A DNA stretch of 64,000 bases from Planococcus maritimus (GTDB lineage: Bacteria > Bacillota > Bacilli > Bacillales_A > Planococcaceae): contig NZ_LTZG01000001.1 in assembly GCF_001592825.1 (NCBI RefSeq), positions 1,302,001-1,366,000 of the forward strand. The letters are read 5' to 3'. Made by a program: the position numbers and the translations under genes. Below are positions 63,789 through 64,000 of the stretch, piece after piece (the first letter of the stretch is position 1; the number at the start of each line of letters is the position of its first letter). The notes beneath the pieces were generated by a model. That model was given only the letters and a program-made list of their open reading frames with translations. It was not told where the DNA came from and searched no databases.

Positions 63789-63980
63789 TCAAGAGTTCGA
63801 TTCATCTTCTTGACCTTTTCGACCGAACCAATAAATCACGCCTAAAAGCAAGATGAAGTTTGACACCGCAATAGCCAGATTGGCAGCCACATCCGGCACG
63901 AAATTTTTCAGGTCAAAGAAGATATGCCCCCAGGTAATGAAGGCTGACAGTATGATTGCAATTAAAAAGATGCGACTCAT
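63789..63980 (-). CDS. Small two-helix membrane protein
   Basis: The 63-aa product has two hydrophobic helices (about 3-23 and 33-52) and a polar tail. The start follows GAGGAAGGG. Not recognised. Confidence 0.68.
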   Translation of the reverse strand: MSRIFLIAIILSAFITWGHIFFDLKNFVPDVAANLAIAVSNFILLLGVIYWFGRKGQEDESNS

Positions 63981-64000
63981 TCAATCCCTTCCTCTCGAAA

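Overview
The window looks like chromosome from a Gram-positive Bacillota of the Planococcaceae type (Planococcus or a close relative). The signs are near-universal AGGAGG-type ribosome binding sites with many TTG and GTG starts, an AbrB regulator, a LOV-STAS photoreceptor of the YtvA kind, a LytTR-DUF3021 pair, a class D/F-like sortase and dense intrinsic terminators. This assignment is an inference from gene content. There are no rRNA or tRNA genes, CRISPR arrays or recognisable insertion sequences.

Left part (1-27.7 kb): short housekeeping and surface units. A sortase lies near a two-repeat secreted protein ending in an MPSTG-type anchor. Then come a c-di-GMP protein split by a stop codon, a luciferase-like monooxygenase, a hydrolase lipoprotein, an ABC exporter next to a LytTR regulator with a degenerate ABC domain, an ABC-F protein preceded by a 46-codon ORF and a terminator, a K+ channel, an aldo/keto reductase, a TetR-controlled ABC exporter, a metallo-beta-lactamase-fold enzyme, a cupredoxin lipoprotein with its halves in reversed order, a flavin reductase under a Fur-like box, an Excalibur nuclease-like lipoprotein and a glutaredoxin.

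Middle (about 28.0-41.5 kb): an AT-rich island of defence genes. On the minus strand six genes run in the order SF2 helicase, GHKL ATPase, PLD nuclease, DUF4007 protein, large P-loop ATPase and PAPS-reductase-like protein. This matches the phosphorothioate-based sspFGH-sspBCD cassette; no sspA cysteine desulfurase is present. A 17-bp perfect inverted repeat separates FGH from BCD. Converging on it is a two-gene unit, a NERD-like/UvrD-like helicase and a DUF2290 protein. A 41-codon ORF at the left edge may be a gene cut by island insertion.

Right part (41.6-64 kb): a frameshifted esterase, small membrane proteins including a paralogue pair 15 kb apart, DUF817, AbrB, GMP reductase, LytTR-DUF3021, a five-gene peptide-type ABC importer followed upstream by an Lrp/AsnC regulator, GNAT, an atypical SDR with a divergent TetR, the LOV-STAS photoreceptor, and a PepSY/YtkA-like pair.

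A striking overall feature is the number of interrupted genes: three in-frame stops (EamA transporter, GGDEF|EAL, a small 118-residue protein) and two frameshifts (esterase, a small AT-rich gene with an A9 run). They may be real decay or sequence errors.
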